Source: a virus. From it: a stretch of 64,000 bases of DNA. The stretch covers positions 1 through 64,000 of the IMG/VR virus record IMGVR_UViG_3300020472_000021; one strand, 5' to 3'. Each line of letters starts with the position of its first letter. Position 1 is the stretch's first letter. The notes below the pieces were generated by a model. That model worked only from the letters and a program-made list of their open reading frames with translations. It was not told the DNA's origin and made no database searches. The translations under genes were made by a program, and so were the position numbers. Below are positions 63,106-64,000 of this stretch, one piece after another.

Positions 63106-63159
63106 ATTATATACGATCACCCTACCTAATCTACCTACTGTGTGCCAGTTTAATAACTG
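63106..63159 (-). promoter_or_regulatory. Early-type promoter with full palindrome
   Basis: -10 TATAAT at 63106-63111, 27 bases, CACACA at 63139-63144, palindrome CAGTT-ATTA-AACTG at 63146-63159. The stop codon of the upstream gene (63150-63152) is in the centre. It is tandem to the 63014 promoter. Confidence 0.78.
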
Positions 63160-63305
63160 TCCTCCTCCCAACTCTTATATTCCTTGAACCGTGCTACCTT
63201 CTTTTTACCTTGTCTCTTGACATTCTTAATATTATATCCATAATCCTCGATATCTTCGTCTAATTGATTGTACTTACTATGATCTAACTTAGTAGGTTTA
63301 GTCAT
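63150..63305 (-). CDS. Small charged protein (51 residues)
   Basis: 51 codons from the ATG at 63305: acidic N-terminal part (LDEDIEDYGYN), basic middle (KNVKRQGKKKVARFKEYK). AATAAATA lies 24 bases upstream, a possible late element. It ends within the next promoter's palindrome. The pattern resembles very small nucleic-acid binding or regulatory peptides; the family is not recognised. Confidence 0.65.
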   Translation of the reverse strand: MTKPTKLDHSKYNQLDEDIEDYGYNIKNVKRQGKKKVARFKEYKSWEEDSY

Positions 63306-63327
63306 TGGTATGAGTAAAGATTGTGTA

Positions 63328-63567
63328 CTATTTATTTTCAGTTAGAGCACCAGATTTGATGCTTTGATGTAATAATTTCCCTACACTTTCCTTGTTTGAT
63401 ATACAATTAAGGAATGATTGTGTAAATTCTAATACATTTTCACAGTTAAATTCGTATTCTTTGTTTGTATTACTGTTATATGTTATTATAACACTTTTTT
63501 CAGTGAATTTAACTGTTTTTACGGCAGATGAGTTTAAATCATCAAAAATACCTGTTATTTTAACCAT
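63328..63567 (-). CDS. KTSC-like domain protein (79 residues)
   Basis: SSAVKTVKF (about residues 13-21), the central IITYNSNTNKEYEFNC strands (27-42) and ESVGKLLHQSIKSG (about 60-73) resemble the KTSC domain (S-S-x-I...Y...V.F..G..Y.Y...S.G..FN..I), a small domain found with phage and nucleic-acid proteins. The match is partial. The predicted promoter lies about 120 bases upstream, giving a long A/T-rich leader. Confidence 0.5.
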   Translation of the reverse strand: MVKITGIFDDLNSSAVKTVKFTEKSVIITYNSNTNKEYEFNCENVLEFTQSFLNCISNKESVGKLLHQSIKSGALTENK

Positions 63568-63687
63568 TTGTGATTAAATTGAAAGTTTTAAATTGTTAAA
63601 AAACTCAAAAAGTCAAAAATACAACTTTTTTAAAATGTTGAAAAACTTAAAAAGTGAGATTTCCGAGTTTTTTGGATTTATGTGTTT

Positions 63688-63741
63688 ATTATACTCCTCC
63701 TCAGAGGGATTTGGTGGGTTTCTGTGCCACTTTGAGAACTG
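63688..63741 (-). promoter_or_regulatory. Early-type promoter, long leader
   Basis: -10 TATAAT at 63688-63693, 27 bases, CACAGA at 63721-63726, palindrome CAGTT-CTCA-AAGTG at 63728-63741. The 120-base leader before the KTSC-like gene contains two ACTTTTT-rich direct repeats. Confidence 0.75.
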
Positions 63742-63756
63742 TCACACTACTCCTTG

Positions 63757-64000
63757 ACTTTCGGTAGGATGCACGCTAAGACAACAAGAAGAGAGCACGT
63801 TACCTATATTTTTTTAACCATTTCTAAATGATTCAGAGTTATCCACAACCACTGTGGAAAACCCTAGTCATACCAATACACGGAAGGTTACTAAAGGATA
63901 GTATCCTGAGAACAATTCTCAACTGTTCACACTGACTGCTTTCTCAACCATTTTGGTACATATATTAACAACAATGCACCTCCCCAAAACACTCCAAGTA
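63757..64000. other. Gene-free stretch with palindromes and DnaA-box-like sites
   Basis: No credible gene is seen in these 244 bases. They contain an A/T-rich tract (63810-63818), a facing pair of DnaA-box-like 9-mers, and two perfect palindromes: GGATAGTATCC at 63896-63906 and GAGAA-CAA-TTCTC at 63908-63920. CAGTTGAGAATTG on the minus strand overlaps the second one and recalls the early-promoter palindrome, but no -10 at the usual spacing follows. Confidence 0.6.
63839..63861. promoter_or_regulatory. Facing DnaA-box-like pair
   Basis: TTATCCACA at 63839-63847 and TGTGGAAAA at 63853-63861 (the reverse complement of TTTTCCACA, the form seen in cyanobacteria), five bases apart. An A/T-rich tract lies 20-30 bases away. 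Another TGTGGAAAA lies at 62804-62812, inside the gap before the 115-residue gene. Confidence 0.5.

Noticed and set aside
63895-63945. One more early-type promoter at CAGTTGAGAATTG
   Set aside because: The palindrome half is there, but no CACACA and no -10 box at the 27-base spacing.
1-64000. tRNA genes
   Set aside because: No cloverleaf with a GTTCRA-type T arm and matching acceptor stem was recognised by eye; a tRNA-scan would be needed to exclude them.

Overview
This window is a stretch of a T4-like cyanophage (cyanomyovirus) genome, probably one infecting marine Prochlorococcus or Synechococcus. The evidence is the AT-rich composition, a T4 structural gene order (gp25, gp6, gp7, gp8 and very large fibre or baseplate proteins, then gp13, gp14, gp15, gp16, gp17), a plastocyanin gene, a NifU-like gene, many 2OG-Fe(II) oxygenases and T4-type late promoters. 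Nearly all genes lie on the minus strand, so transcription runs from high to low coordinates.

Right end to middle. Positions about 58.2-64 kb hold a non-structural region of about 15 very small genes, many in their own promoter-gene-terminator units; two genes lie on the plus strand (a histone-like basic protein and a 49-residue protein). At least ten of these units appear to share one promoter design: a palindrome of the type CAGTT-N4-AACTG (often decayed to a half site), then G/T-CACACA, then about 27 bases, then a TATAAT-like -10 box. Four of the starts lie exactly 6 bases after the -10 box, which predicts leaderless mRNAs. A facing pair of DnaA-box-like sequences sits at the far right in a gene-free stretch.

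Positions 54-58 kb hold small baseplate-associated genes (coiled-coil proteins, a PAAR-like candidate spike tip, a SET-domain protein, gp25, gp6). Positions 13-54 kb are dominated by giant virion proteins of 3438 (gp7), 605 (gp8), 2708 (DUF4815-like), 1818 and 3968 residues. The larger ones share a Gly-Gly-Ser-Gly-Tyr beta module. The 3968-residue fibre also carries about ten Cys-containing tandem repeats, and it is followed by a glycine-rich, adhesin-like protein.

Positions 5.9-13.1 kb are an accessory island: three genes of unknown function, a protein that appears to fuse a U32-like TIM-barrel Fe-S domain to a SAM methyltransferase, and six consecutive, overlapping 2OG-Fe(II) oxygenase genes. 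This looks like a translationally coupled hydroxylation and methylation pathway acting on an unknown substrate. It is the strongest candidate here for an undescribed enzymatic system.

Positions 1-5.8 kb are the head-completion and packaging genes gp13, gp14, gp15, gp16 and (partial) gp17. Eight small genes separate gp16 from gp17, including plastocyanin (petE), a Staphylococcus-nuclease-fold protein and a NifU-like Fe-S protein. No tRNA, rRNA, CRISPR array or insertion sequence was recognised by eye.
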